Positions 13,875 to 22,092 of a stretch of 49,989 nucleotides of DNA are shown here, in pieces. The position numbers and the translations under genes were made by a program. Each line of letters opens with the position of its first letter. Position 1 is the stretch's first letter. The notes beneath the pieces are model-generated. The model worked only from the letters and a program-made list of their open reading frames with translations. It searched no databases and had not been told where the DNA came from. Origin of the DNA: a virus; IMG/VR virus record IMGVR_UViG_2199352024_000001, positions 1 to 49,989 of that record; one strand, written 5' to 3'.

Positions 13875-14061
13875 TCTTAGCTGGCTCGTCTTCTGCGGCG
13901 TAATCAGCCAACGTCATTCCGACGGCTGCTAGACAAACATCGCAGTACTCGTTAGGGCCGTGTCTCCGAACTCTGCCGTTATGGCCGGGGCCTACGCCCC
14001 CGATGCTTGAGCCTTCGGCTTCGGAGTAGTCACAGATAACGCAACGGTCATGTTTTGCCAT
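13867..14061 (-). CDS. Small zinc-finger-like protein, 64 residues
   Basis: A 64-residue frame with C-V-I-C near residues 7-10 and C-D-V-C near 40-43 flanking a Gly-rich loop, a likely single zinc site. The C-terminus is acidic. It lies between the ATP-grasp gene and the primase-helicase, overlapping the start of the latter by 8 bases. Probably an adaptor or regulator; not recognised. Confidence 0.65.
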   Translation of the reverse strand: MAKHDRCVICDYSEAEGSSIGGVGPGHNGRVRRHGPNEYCDVCLAAVGMTLADYAAEDEPAKNE

Positions 14062-14080
14062 GCTTCTTTTTCTTTCTGAT

Positions 14081-14839
14081 TTAAGTTCTGGCGCGGATAG
14101 CTTCTACTACCTTTGCTTGATTGGCTTCGATGTACAGCGACGGACAAGCGTTTAGTTCCAAGACCACGGCTTGATGCTCAGCCTTAGAACTATACAAGAT
14201 ATCAGCAGCAACAATATGTGCAGCCCGAACAACGGGGCAAGCCACAAGGCGGGGAACAACATCAATACCATTCCCAGACAGCTTGCATCGAGGAATATCG
14301 TTAATAGTCTGAAAAAATGAACCATTGTGGTGTCCCCATGGTTGGGTGTAATCGACGCCTTCTCCCGGCTTTTTCCGCAGCCAAATCAAGGGGTTGCCAA
14401 AAACGAATATGACTCGGTACTCTCGTCGCTTAGCGTAGAGTTCCGAAATATACTCCGTTCCGGGAGCGAAGTCAAGTCTGTCATTTGTAACTCTGTAGCC
14501 GACGCCTCGGGAATGTCGAAGGGGTCTAACGACAAACTCGGTCCCTGTAAGAGTTCGAGCCGCTTCTGCGTCTGCCGCCAAGCGAGGAACTGGGATGCCG
14601 TGGCTTTCAAGTGTCTTACGTTGTCCATACTTATTCCTTGTCAAGAAGTTGTACAGCGTTCCGTAGCCAGCAGGAGCGTCTGTGACATGCTGCGGAGCCA
14701 CAGGCGTCATAAAAAAGTCACGCCGGTAAGAGAACGGGCGGGAGTGTTTCGGATTAGGGTAGAACCTAGTTTGCCCACCCAGAGCCATAGCCAACGAATG
14801 CGGCGTTCCTCGAATACCTTTCGGTCTTACGACAAACAT
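14081..14839 (-). CDS. ATP-grasp ligase of the amidoligase operon
   Basis: A 252-residue ATP-grasp enzyme. Visible elements are F-V-V-R-P-L-R-H-S-R-G-V-G-Y (nucleotide-binding strand and loop), Y-I-S-E-L-Y-A-K-R-R-E-Y-R-V-I-F-V-F-G, and V-V-L-E-L-N-A-C-P-S-L near residues 228-238 with metal-binding Glu and Asn. The family joins a carboxylate to an amine through an acyl-phosphate. It is the last gene of the operon, coupled by TAATG to the second cyclotransferase. In amidoligase operons described by Iyer, Aravind and colleagues, ATP-grasp proteins are expected to extend the amide product. Substrate unknown. Confidence 0.8.
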   Translation of the reverse strand: MFVVRPKGIRGTPHSLAMALGGQTRFYPNPKHSRPFSYRRDFFMTPVAPQHVTDAPAGYGTLYNFLTRNKYGQRKTLESHGIPVPRLAADAEAARTLTGTEFVVRPLRHSRGVGYRVTNDRLDFAPGTEYISELYAKRREYRVIFVFGNPLIWLRKKPGEGVDYTQPWGHHNGSFFQTINDIPRCKLSGNGIDVVPRLVACPVVRAAHIVAADILYSSKAEHQAVVLELNACPSLYIEANQAKVVEAIRART

Positions 14840-15429
14840 TACGATGATCCTTTCAACACAGCATCGTCGTCACATTTACGCCATGAGTAATATGGTTTAC
14901 TTTCAGGTAAGTCGATCACAGGCTGGAGTTCGAGGTAAGCGTTATCCATTTCTCGCACCCGTGGAGTAGCCTCGTACATGAAGCAATCCGTGACAAAAAA
15001 TTGCTTATCCTTCTTGTCTTTCACGGCTTTACTAAAGTACTGAATTACCCGCTTCCTCCGAGTATGGAAGAAACCATTTTGGAACCATCCGTCAAGGTTC
15101 GGAAGGTTCTCTACCTTCATGCTCCAGACTTCACCTTGGACACGGGCGGACCTAGGGTCTGCTGGACTGCTCAGAACAACAGGCTGGCCTTCCTTCTTAT
15201 GTTTGTACATCAAGAATGTTGGGTTGGTCGTAAACCCGTAGCCGACAAGCTTGGAGTCCCTCAAGATCAGATGATCTTGGAACTTGCCTTTCTCTGTACC
15301 ATAAATAAAGACTGGCACAGTCTCGAATTTGTATTGTAGCTCAACGAGATCAGGCGAGTAAACATTATCTTCGAGCCTGCACTTCAAGAATGAAGACAGA
15401 CTTATGGGAAACCGAGTAGCCACGGGCAT
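14839..15429 (-). CDS. Gamma-glutamylcyclotransferase-like protein 2
   Basis: A 196-residue protein with the AIG2/GGCT-fold signature V-P-V-F-I-Y-G-T-E-K-G near residues 38-48, then L-V-G-Y-G-F-T-T, and V-Q-G-E-V-W-S-M-K. Such proteins release gamma-glutamyl groups as 5-oxoproline or trim isopeptide-type bonds. It is longer than the other copy and has an extra N-terminal region. Coupled to the class II amidotransferase upstream and the ATP-grasp gene downstream by TAATG junctions. Confidence 0.75.
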   Translation of the reverse strand: MPVATRFPISLSSFLKCRLEDNVYSPDLVELQYKFETVPVFIYGTEKGKFQDHLILRDSKLVGYGFTTNPTFLMYKHKKEGQPVVLSSPADPRSARVQGEVWSMKVENLPNLDGWFQNGFFHTRRKRVIQYFSKAVKDKKDKQFFVTDCFMYEATPRVREMDNAYLELQPVIDLPESKPYYSWRKCDDDAVLKGSS

Positions 15430-16607
15430 TACATTGCCCTCGGGTGCTTCGGAGCCTCACTGAATTTAATAAGCTCTTTGCACCGCTGCAATTCAGCAGC
15501 CATGTCAACGAAACATTCCGCCATAGCCAACGGGAAGTTATCACACAAATCGGTGAAATCTTCTTTCGACAACCTCAAAACTTCTGAGATATCCTTGATC
15601 CCTGCAAGAGTTGCGAAAGACATTCTGTCCTTGTCGAGCTTAAGCAGGACACCGGTAGCAGCTTTTGTCATACTTTTCTCCGTTAGCTTCCATTTTTCTT
15701 TAAGTGTGTCTGAGACACGTTTGATCTCGTACCGCCGACGTTCTGGCGATGCTAGTCTGTCGCTGCCAGCATTGGGTCGCTGGAGTTCATCTTGCTCAGC
15801 GATCAATTTACACTGGGTGTCGTACTTATCCCACTCAGCCCAGATTTCTTTGTCTTGTGGAGTTATAATTGGGGTCCTAGAGACCGGCAGAAGCGCACCG
15901 CCGCCGTGGTTACGAACATACGGCGCAGAGGTCTGAAAGAGTTTATTCGGATCATCGTCATACCATGGGTCTTTTCGGGCGTAAGTCCTAATCGAAGACC
16001 GTTGATGGTTTGTATTGAACGAATAATCGTTACTCGCCCAATAGCCGTCGAACTCCTTACCTCTTTCTCCGTTAACCCGGATTACGTTTCCTTGGTTGTC
16101 AAAAAGAAGCAAGACTGACCAACCAAGGAAACTCTTATGAACGAGTTTGCTAAAGAATGCATCCTTGAGAAGATTAACTCCAGAGTGCTTAACCATCCTC
16201 TCGGCCAGCGGTATTAAGAACGTTTCGTTGTACCAATGAGTATCCGATATCCCCATGGTTTCAACAAGCTTAGCCGGGGGTTGGTACTCGTACATCGTAC
16301 CGTTGTGCATCATACACAGATCAAGACCGTCGGCCCCTTTAAGGGTGACAAACGGGTGGGAGTTAGCCTCGTTGATCTTACCGACCGTGGCGTGTCTTAG
16401 ATGCAAGAAAACCCTGTGTTTATTATACTTCTTGAGCTTCTTGGCGATTTCGTCAGGGTCGTTTTTCTCCGAAATCTTCCTTTCGATCTTGAGACGGCCT
16501 TTGTCGATAAAAGCTAGACCGTAACCGTGCTTGTTGATGTCACAAGCTGTTTCAAACGCATCGTCCGGGATCGTAGCACCGGGCTGAATATCCAGAATAA
16601 CGCACAT
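15429..16607 (-). CDS. Class II glutamine amidotransferase 2
   Basis: A 392-residue protein. The correct start is the ATG at 16607 in a TAATG overlap, because it places Cys at position 2, the N-terminal nucleophile of Ntn-type glutamine amidotransferases after Met removal. Other active-site elements are L-R-H-A-T-V-G and M-M-H-N-G-T-M. The C-terminal 180 residues are charged and helical with no domain I recognise. The glutaminase domain would supply ammonia or cleave gamma-glutamyl amides. It pairs with the amidoligase encoded just upstream. Confidence 0.85.
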   Translation of the reverse strand: MCVILDIQPGATIPDDAFETACDINKHGYGLAFIDKGRLKIERKISEKNDPDEIAKKLKKYNKHRVFLHLRHATVGKINEANSHPFVTLKGADGLDLCMMHNGTMYEYQPPAKLVETMGISDTHWYNETFLIPLAERMVKHSGVNLLKDAFFSKLVHKSFLGWSVLLLFDNQGNVIRVNGERGKEFDGYWASNDYSFNTNHQRSSIRTYARKDPWYDDDPNKLFQTSAPYVRNHGGGALLPVSRTPIITPQDKEIWAEWDKYDTQCKLIAEQDELQRPNAGSDRLASPERRRYEIKRVSDTLKEKWKLTEKSMTKAATGVLLKLDKDRMSFATLAGIKDISEVLRLSKEDFTDLCDNFPLAMAECFVDMAAELQRCKELIKFSEAPKHPRAM

Positions 16608-17644
16608 TATCGTGCCCTCACAGTGCGGAGACGGAGTTGTAAATCTGCCCATTGATCCCTTCCGGGATCAGCAAAGTTCACCTGAGGTTCATCGCGTACC
16701 TCCCACTCTGCTGCTTCGTCGATAGTGTCGATGTACGGTTTTTTACTTCTGGGCTTGGCTTTCTTTTCATGCCAGTCGAAGACAGGTTTCGCTGCTCTAT
16801 AAATCTCGTAAGCACCTTCAACACCTTTTCGGATCAATTCTTCTACGTCATTCGGACGAACAGCCGCAGCAATACCTCCGGGATGATCTGTAAAAATATC
16901 CCAAGCGAGAGACGCAGGATATTTCCAAACGTAATCGATCAACGATTTATACGTCTCATCTTGGCACTGTTCGGCTTTGTTGCGGATATTCGTGACCCAA
17001 GACGCCCAACGCATGATAGTATCCGGATCAGTACTTACCGGGAAACACCGAATTTCGACTGACCCAAACGTTTGCAGCGGGTCACTGTTCAACGCGGCGT
17101 ACTTGCCTCTTGAACCCCAGTGTGGGCTTTTTAAGGTTAAATGTTGCGCCCATCCGGCAACCGTACTCGGCATATCTCCGGTTTCAAAGTTCGGAAGGCA
17201 AAAGAGATTGCCATTCCGCTCAGGACCGCACAACCGGACAAGCACTGGCTCAATCATTGAGTACACAATAAAATACCCAAGAATAGACCTCAGTGATTGC
17301 TGTTGCATGTTAACGTGAATGTGCGTACTAGCTCTTGATACAAGCCGGACTTCTACGTTCTTTTCCCGCAGAGCCGCTGATAACGTATTCAGCCGTGTCC
17401 TGAGTGTCTGTAATGATACAGCACCACGGGTGACGTATTCCCGTGGAGTGTCAGGAGCGTTGTCATTAGGATGCACGGCGCGTCCATTAAGACCACGTAG
17501 AGAGTTCTCGGCTTTAGTTACCCATCCTTGAATTTCAATAGGCAAATTGGTGCCTTCGAGTTCGATTTCGACACCAACATCGCCGGTTTGTTTCGGAGGT
17601 TGCCAGAAATCTCTGGCAGTAAGAGACAGAATAGGATGAAGCAT
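16607..17644 (-). CDS. Putative amidoligase (Amidoligase_2 type)
   Basis: A 345-residue protein of the COOH-NH2 ligase superfamily, related to glutamate-cysteine ligase and glutamine synthetase. Signs are G-V-E-I-E-L-E-G near residues 24-31 (metal-binding Glu), the strand S-T-H-I-H-V-N-M and the following helix ending C-G-P-E-R-N-G. I place the start at ATG 17644 in a TGATG overlap; a GTG one codon earlier is less likely. The family forms amide bonds between carboxylates and amines using ATP. Coupled to the unknown 266-residue gene upstream and the amidotransferase downstream. Confidence 0.8.
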   Translation of the reverse strand: MLHPILSLTARDFWQPPKQTGDVGVEIELEGTNLPIEIQGWVTKAENSLRGLNGRAVHPNDNAPDTPREYVTRGAVSLQTLRTRLNTLSAALREKNVEVRLVSRASTHIHVNMQQQSLRSILGYFIVYSMIEPVLVRLCGPERNGNLFCLPNFETGDMPSTVAGWAQHLTLKSPHWGSRGKYAALNSDPLQTFGSVEIRCFPVSTDPDTIMRWASWVTNIRNKAEQCQDETYKSLIDYVWKYPASLAWDIFTDHPGGIAAAVRPNDVEELIRKGVEGAYEIYRAAKPVFDWHEKKAKPRSKKPYIDTIDEAAEWEVRDEPQVNFADPGRDQWADLQLRLRTVRAR

Positions 17645-18444
17645 CACACCGTCTTCATTTCACAGCCCACGATTTGCAGATCATTCTTGATCCACGGCTT
17701 ATCGTAATCTTCGTTGTCGACAATGACGACGTTACCTTCAAGGGTGCCGAGGAAACGCCCACGGTACTCGACCTTAAGGATATCATCGTCGTCCCGGTAC
17801 ACCGCAGTGTCCGAAGACAACCGAAGCGCCCGAAACACACGGAGTTTCGTCATTAAGTCGGCGTACTGGATATTCCACGGGCAAGCGTCGATTTTCTTCA
17901 TAGCCCGCATTAAACCACGATTACCGTTGAACGTCCGATACTGCTCTTCTCCGACACGTTTGATAGCACAATTGCTGTGAGACACCCCTTGCTGCTGCTG
18001 TCTCGTTGGTTTACGAGTGAAGTACACCGGGAAATCATCGAGAGTGACATACTGCGGCTCAGGTGTGCGCAGGTCGATACCCGGCGTCGAAAAATACTCA
18101 ACCCGAAAACTCCTGCCTTGATCGTCCTCGATAATCAACCACTGTTCTGCCTCGACTTGGCGGATATCCCGGACGTAGTACAATTCCGGACCAATCCAGA
18201 TCAACGTTCCTTGCAACCGGAGCCGTATATCAGCCCCAGTTTCGTAAGGCATTTTGAACTTAGGCTGCATCCACCGCCGTTTATGTTGTACGTCGGGAAC
18301 ATCAAGAACCTTGATCTTAGCCACCCGTATCTTCGAGGACGCGAGTTCAAACATCTGCCGTTCTTCGTCATTACCGACACGGCCAGTTTCGTTAACGTGG
18401 GCTAGTAATGCTTCTTCCGCAGGAGTAACCGTCCAGCCGGGCAT
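17644..18444 (-). CDS. Unknown 266-residue protein between the two amidoligases
   Basis: A 266-residue protein with no family I recognise. The first 60 residues are helical and charged. The middle is rich in beta-strand patterns (L-R-L-Q-G-T-L-I-W-I-G, then Y-V-T-L-D-D-F-P-V-Y-F), and the end is another strand-rich stretch (V-E-Y-R-G-R-F-L-G). It lacks obvious catalytic motifs. Translational coupling on both sides (TAATG and TGATG) places it stoichiometrically with both amidoligases. It could be the protein substrate, a carrier or a subunit of the ligase complex. Confidence 0.75.
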   Translation of the reverse strand: MPGWTVTPAEEALLAHVNETGRVGNDEERQMFELASSKIRVAKIKVLDVPDVQHKRRWMQPKFKMPYETGADIRLRLQGTLIWIGPELYYVRDIRQVEAEQWLIIEDDQGRSFRVEYFSTPGIDLRTPEPQYVTLDDFPVYFTRKPTRQQQQGVSHSNCAIKRVGEEQYRTFNGNRGLMRAMKKIDACPWNIQYADLMTKLRVFRALRLSSDTAVYRDDDDILKVEYRGRFLGTLEGNVVIVDNEDYDKPWIKNDLQIVGCEMKTV

Positions 18445-19268
18445 TAGGTAAGTCCCTCAAGAAGCAGATCAGCTAGCTTAGGCCGTTCATTCCGCCAGTT
18501 AAAACGGTCGTTTGAGTTAATCGCGTCCTTGGCGGTATTGCCAAATTCAAGGAACAAGCTATGTCCTTGGAAGTATTCTTTCGTCGCCTTCACGGCTTTG
18601 TCGAAGACAAAACCAGTGTGCTTTGGACTGGCACACCATGGATTGCCAAGGACACGGTACTCAAGGCCGTAAGACTTTGGCCTAAACGCACCGGCTTTGC
18701 CGTATAACCGACGCCGAAGTGGATCAGGCTCCCATAACAACGAAGGCAGACCAAGGTAGTAGTCAAGTTCTTTGACGATACCAAAGCAATGGCCCATATG
18801 CACGGGATTACGGATATTCGCGTTCTCCGTCCACCCAATATGAATATGCCCGGCACCAGTACGAACATGAGACGCCACGGTGCCGCTCGGGATATCGTTT
18901 AACTTACGCTCGTAGGCATTGTAATCAGGCTCACACCCAAGGGCGCGGGCCTCAAACGGCAATGCTTCAAGCTTTTGCTTGCCGAAGAAGACAGCGTTCT
19001 TCGGGATGATTTCACACTGTTTATCCTCTTTATGGACAAACTCCCTAAGGTCGTCGATAACCCCTTTGACGTTAGTAACGAATTCGAGTTTGTTTTTCGC
19101 AGGGCGGACGTTGCACTCCAAGGCGACACCATCGACTTGAATAAAGCCATGTTTTGTCTCCATGGGATTTACCTTGGTACCGCACTTAAAACCATGTCCA
19201 GAAATCCAGTGTCCATTTCGCTTGACAAAGAACTCCGGGTCTGCACCAACCGTGACCGTGATAGTCAT
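18444..19268 (-). CDS. Phage-type COOH-NH2 amidoligase
   Basis: A 274-residue protein of the phiEco32/phage-type COOH-NH2 ligase group. Landmarks are V-G-A-D-P-E-F-F-V-K near residues 7-16, Q-V-D-G-V-A-L-E-C-N-V-R-P-A near 44-57, and G-A-G-H-I-H-I-G-W near 138-146, matching the metal and ATP-binding acidic residues and His of glutamate-cysteine-ligase-like enzymes. It differs from the other amidoligase in this operon, so it probably joins a different pair of substrates. Overlaps the amidotransferase stop by ATGA. Confidence 0.85.
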   Translation of the reverse strand: MTITVTVGADPEFFVKRNGHWISGHGFKCGTKVNPMETKHGFIQVDGVALECNVRPAKNKLEFVTNVKGVIDDLREFVHKEDKQCEIIPKNAVFFGKQKLEALPFEARALGCEPDYNAYERKLNDIPSGTVASHVRTGAGHIHIGWTENANIRNPVHMGHCFGIVKELDYYLGLPSLLWEPDPLRRRLYGKAGAFRPKSYGLEYRVLGNPWCASPKHTGFVFDKAVKATKEYFQGHSLFLEFGNTAKDAINSNDRFNWRNERPKLADLLLEGLT

Positions 19269-20320
19269 TGTCCTCTCTTTATATTTCCAGCGTTGATACT
19301 CGCGTTTGCGTATTGCTGCGCAAACCCGTCATTTTTGTAACAAAATTCGCAGACAAATTCTGTCCGATTAGTCCAAATAAGTCTACCGTAATCGGTCATG
19401 CTCTGTGGTTTATCACAAATAACACAACCATGGTACAGGACATCTTGTAGCTCAGATAACGTCACAGTCTGACCGGCGAAAGTCATCATGTGAACGTGCT
19501 CTTTGTCTTCCGGTAGCTCAACGTCCGGCAAGGGGACATTAAGTGCCCGCTGTACTGCTTCGTTAAGCTGTTGTGCTGGAATGGGGACTACAGGAACACT
19601 TGTTGGTTTTTCTAGTTGCCTGTAAGACGCGGCTCTGAGCTTGCCGCCGGGAGGGTAAATACTGTATGTTATCAACGTATTAGGCTTCAACTGAGCCAAA
19701 GCGAGTTTTTCGTCAAGGACACGCTCAAACGAATACTGGAGCATTTCCTTTTCGGAACACCACCACAGAGTTGTTTGCTTTCCTTCGATATACGCGAAGT
19801 ATAAGTCTCGCTGTTCGTTGCGAAGGAAGTTAATTTGGCTCTTAGTTCTGTCTAGCCACACAAGAGCGTAACTACCTTTGACGCCTTTGATAGCCTCGTC
19901 GATGCCTTTTTCAGCAATACTTTTAAATAAGAGTTGACTGTCGCTTTGGTCTTTATCGACTTTTTTACCATCGACTTCGGTAAGTGTACCGTTGTGCATC
20001 CCGACGATATGCCCGCACGTATGGGGGTGGCAATCTCCGAGATCGTTACTTCCTCTCGTCGTTGCTCTAGAATGCCCCATCCACAACGACGTATGGTTCT
20101 TAGCGTGCTTCTCCATATCGGCGTAAGCTTGAGAGTACGCTATCGTCGAAGCTAGTTCCGTGCTTCGGAAGACTTTAATCTCCTTGGCTTTCTTTTGAGG
20201 AACATTGACAAGACCACAACCGTCGCTACCCCGGAGCGTAGACATAAAGAAAAGGTGTCTAAACACTTCTGTTTCCGGGCCAGTCAACCAGTCAGATAGA
20301 GCGCCAGTAAGACCACACAT
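19265..20320 (-). CDS. Class II glutamine amidotransferase 1 with C-terminal zinc ribbon
   Basis: A 351-residue protein. The start at ATG 20320 gives M-C-G-L-T-G, placing the Ntn nucleophile Cys at position 2; a longer frame from 20341 would bury it. The active site is completed by L-R-G-S-D-G-C-G, G-H-S-R-A-T-T-R-G and M-H-N-G-T-L. The C-terminus adds C-V-I-C and C-E-F-C, a zinc ribbon absent from the second copy. It resembles the glutaminase domain of PurF/AsnB. It may deliver ammonia or a gamma-glutamyl group to the adjacent amidoligase. Confidence 0.85.
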   Translation of the reverse strand: MCGLTGALSDWLTGPETEVFRHLFFMSTLRGSDGCGLVNVPQKKAKEIKVFRSTELASTIAYSQAYADMEKHAKNHTSLWMGHSRATTRGSNDLGDCHPHTCGHIVGMHNGTLTEVDGKKVDKDQSDSQLLFKSIAEKGIDEAIKGVKGSYALVWLDRTKSQINFLRNEQRDLYFAYIEGKQTTLWWCSEKEMLQYSFERVLDEKLALAQLKPNTLITYSIYPPGGKLRAASYRQLEKPTSVPVVPIPAQQLNEAVQRALNVPLPDVELPEDKEHVHMMTFAGQTVTLSELQDVLYHGCVICDKPQSMTDYGRLIWTNRTEFVCEFCYKNDGFAQQYANASINAGNIKRGQ

Positions 20321-20493
20321 TATGCGCTCACGATGCTCCAAGCTGGCGGCGTCAACTCGTTATTCATATCGAGGAACTCGTGGTGCCGGAGATACGCGTA
20401 CACCATGTTAGGTACGTGGAACAAAGCTTGCGTCTTGTCCGCCGCAAACGCGGCAAGCCAATCACGCATTTCAATCATAGTTGGAGTGTCCAT
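20320..20493 (-). CDS. Small protein of 57 residues in the amidoligase operon
   Basis: A 57-codon frame between cyclotransferase 1 and amidotransferase 1, with a TGATG junction at its start and a TAATG junction at its end. It reads as a short helical domain (M-I-E-M-R-D-W-L-A-A-F) followed by a Tyr/His segment. The tight coupling in an operon of enzymes suggests an accessory subunit or carrier peptide. Not recognised. Confidence 0.65.
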   Translation of the reverse strand: MDTPTMIEMRDWLAAFAADKTQALFHVPNMVYAYLRHHEFLDMNNELTPPAWSIVSA

Positions 20494-20873
20494 CACTGTC
20501 CCCAGTTATATTGTCCGTCCGCAACCGGGACGGCGTGAAGATGGGCTACGTGTCCGCGCCAGAAGTTTTCGACGCCAATGTACGCCAAACACACAGTCGG
20601 GACACCTTGAACCATAACAGTCGTAGCCTCACGATTGTACATAACACCGTTACTTTCCAACCTGTCCAACCGTGATAGTGTGTTCGTGTCAACCTCATAG
20701 ACTTCTCCTGAGGCTTGGGCTTCGTTACCTCGTAACAGGACTGGAAACCCTCCTGAGAGCATCCAGAAGCGATCTTGTGTGACTCCGTTGCCAACGAAGC
20801 GACTATTACAAAGAAGGCCGTTGTTGCCGTGGCCTTTCTTCAATGTCCCGTAGACGAAGACTAGGTGTTTCAT
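20493..20873 (-). CDS. Gamma-glutamylcyclotransferase-like protein 1
   Basis: A 126-residue protein from ATG 20873, which overlaps the preceding stop (ATGA). H-L-V-F-V-Y-G-T-L-K-K-G at the N-terminus is the AIG2/GGCT phosphate-binding-like loop; A-S-G-E-V-Y-E-V-D and L-D-R-L-E follow, with the E of the latter segment close to the usual catalytic Glu. The size is typical of gamma-glutamylamine cyclotransferases. It would release 5-oxoproline from a gamma-glutamyl amide, either trimming or recycling the amidoligase product. Confidence 0.8.
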   Translation of the reverse strand: MKHLVFVYGTLKKGHGNNGLLCNSRFVGNGVTQDRFWMLSGGFPVLLRGNEAQASGEVYEVDTNTLSRLDRLESNGVMYNREATTVMVQGVPTVCLAYIGVENFWRGHVAHLHAVPVADGQYNWGQ

Positions 20874-21028
20874 GAAGCTTCTACCTCCCTGACTATGGTT
20901 GTCCATTCAGGCGCTCTTTCCCCCAAATACTTCACCCTGTCACGGTGGGCTTCTTTGAAGGTGTCAAATGGACCCATGACTTCGATCATGTTAACAAGAT
21001 TAAGCCAGTAATACCTGCGCTTAGCCAA
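20870..21028 (-). CDS. Small protein of 52 residues, TTG start
   Basis: A 52-codon frame starting with TTG inside the stop region of the upstream 235-residue gene and ending in an ATGA overlap with cyclotransferase 1. Sequence A-K-R-R-Y-Y-W-L-N-L-V-N then F-D-T-F-K-E-A-H-R-D-R reads like a compact alpha/beta fragment. Part of the coupled operon; role unknown. Confidence 0.6.
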   Translation of the reverse strand: MAKRRYYWLNLVNMIEVMGPFDTFKEAHRDRVKYLGERAPEWTTIVREVEAS

Positions 21029-21728
21029 TGCCGTAGCCTTCCGTGAGATTGACTTGTTTCAACGCAATAACCCCCGGTGTCTTTTTTGCCCAAGCTTGGG
21101 CTTGTTCTTCGGTCTTAACCGAAGCCGCAGCCAGCAGAAAGTTCTTTCCAGCGTGAAGGCCGATCCACCGGGATACAACAACGGGTTTGAGCGGTGCCAG
21201 AGGGACGTTAATCAAATTAAGAGAGTGGTCGCTCCAGTCGTGTGCCCAATGTTGTCCGTTAATTGTCCAAGAAGTAATAGTATTGCCTACCACACCTACC
21301 ACTGGATAGGCACCCAAGGGACCATTGGTACACAGGATACGTACTGGCTGCCCGTCCCGTGTCTGGACAGGCTTGGTCAGGTCGAGTTTGGGCTGTTCTT
21401 GGGCAATCCAAGCCATGCACTTGGCGAACGAATTACCGCCAGTCTCGTCGCCGACGATCCAATTATCACCGTCTTCGCCAATGACTTTCAGGAACTTAGT
21501 CCAGTGAGACAGCCTGACGCTACCGCCTACTCTGACTTTCGCAGCCTTGTGGGCGATGGGTTCAGCGACAAATCTGGAAGCGGAGCATAAAACGTCTCCC
21601 CGCCTACCTTGTACTAGGATACATTGTTTATAGCTTTCCAGAACCTTGTAGACACTGTATAGTTCTAGGTCCAAAAAACGAAATCCTTCGTTTCTGACAC
21701 AGCGTACCAAACTACCTTTCGCGAACAT
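21021..21728 (-). CDS. Hypothetical protein heading the amidoligase operon
   Basis: A 235-residue protein from ATG 21728, chosen because GGAGG lies five bases upstream; an earlier ATG would place this ribosome site inside the gene. The N-terminal 100 residues look like two small beta-barrel (SH3-like) units. The middle has D-L-T-K-P-V-Q-T-R-D-G-Q-P-V-R-I-L, a repeat-like domain common in phage proteins of unknown function. The palindromic site at 21739-21754 sits immediately upstream of the ribosome site, so it could control the whole downstream operon. Confidence 0.7.
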   Translation of the reverse strand: MFAKGSLVRCVRNEGFRFLDLELYSVYKVLESYKQCILVQGRRGDVLCSASRFVAEPIAHKAAKVRVGGSVRLSHWTKFLKVIGEDGDNWIVGDETGGNSFAKCMAWIAQEQPKLDLTKPVQTRDGQPVRILCTNGPLGAYPVVGVVGNTITSWTINGQHWAHDWSDHSLNLINVPLAPLKPVVVSRWIGLHAGKNFLLAAASVKTEEQAQAWAKKTPGVIALKQVNLTEGYGIG

Positions 21729-21738
21729 ATTTACCTCC

Positions 21739-21754
21739 ATCTAAAACATTAGAT
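21739..21754 (-). promoter_or_regulatory. Palindromic site 1 (ATCTAA-N4-TTAGAT)
   Basis: ATCTAAAACATTAGAT: perfect 6-bp arms around four bases. It overlaps the sequence just upstream of the ribosome site of the amidoligase operon. On the minus strand it is preceded by AAATCA-like bases, as at sites 2 and 3. Confidence 0.7.
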
Positions 21755-21774
21755 TTTCGTGATTTCGGGCAGAA

Positions 21775-21861
21775 TTACCCGAAGAAGTACAGGACGCCGA
21801 ACGTCACGAAGACAGCACCGCCTAACGCGATGAAGGCTTCATTGATACCGTCGTTGAACAT
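21775..21861 (-). CDS. 28-residue membrane peptide
   Basis: A 28-codon frame with a strong ribosome site (GGAGG five bases before ATG). The peptide is M-F-N-D-G-I-N-E followed by one hydrophobic span of about 18 residues (A-L-G-G-A-V-F-V-T-F-G-V-L-Y-F-F-G). It overlaps the 3' end of the preceding gene in another frame. Possibly a small envelope-targeted early peptide. Confidence 0.55.
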   Translation of the reverse strand: MFNDGINEAFIALGGAVFVTFGVLYFFG

Positions 21862-22040
21862 TTGTCCCTCCGTTGCTGTTTGAACACGCTTTTGAAGCGT
21901 GTCATTTTGTCCGCCATTGCTTCGCCGGACGATAGCCGCAGCCCATCGGCGATGCCTATGTGCCGTTTGTAGCTGCGGTAATCGCCGTTGTTGTAGTGAC
22001 GTATGGCTTGGTTTGCGTGCCAGTCTGCCATGTTCGACAT
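21822..22040 (-). CDS. Small basic protein, about 72 residues
   Basis: An open frame continues far upstream, but the part before residue M-S-N-M-A-D-W-H is a shadow of the membrane protein gene, so I start at ATG 22040 (ATG 22031 is also possible). It contains W-H-A-N-Q-A-I-R-H-Y-N-N-G-D-Y, tetratricopeptide-like in spacing, and a basic end. The ribosome site is weak. Function unknown. Confidence 0.45.
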   Translation of the reverse strand: MSNMADWHANQAIRHYNNGDYRSYKRHIGIADGLRLSSGEAMADKMTRFKSVFKQQRRDKCSTTVSMKPSSR

Positions 22041-22092
22041 TTCCCGTATCCCATCCTTCCTTAATGATTGAGCCGTGATAGTTGCTTTTTGG

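Noticed and set aside
14327-14890. A 187-codon plus-strand frame opposite the ATP-grasp gene
   Set aside because: Composition is unlike a folded protein, and the opposite strand has clear ATP-grasp motifs within a coupled operon.
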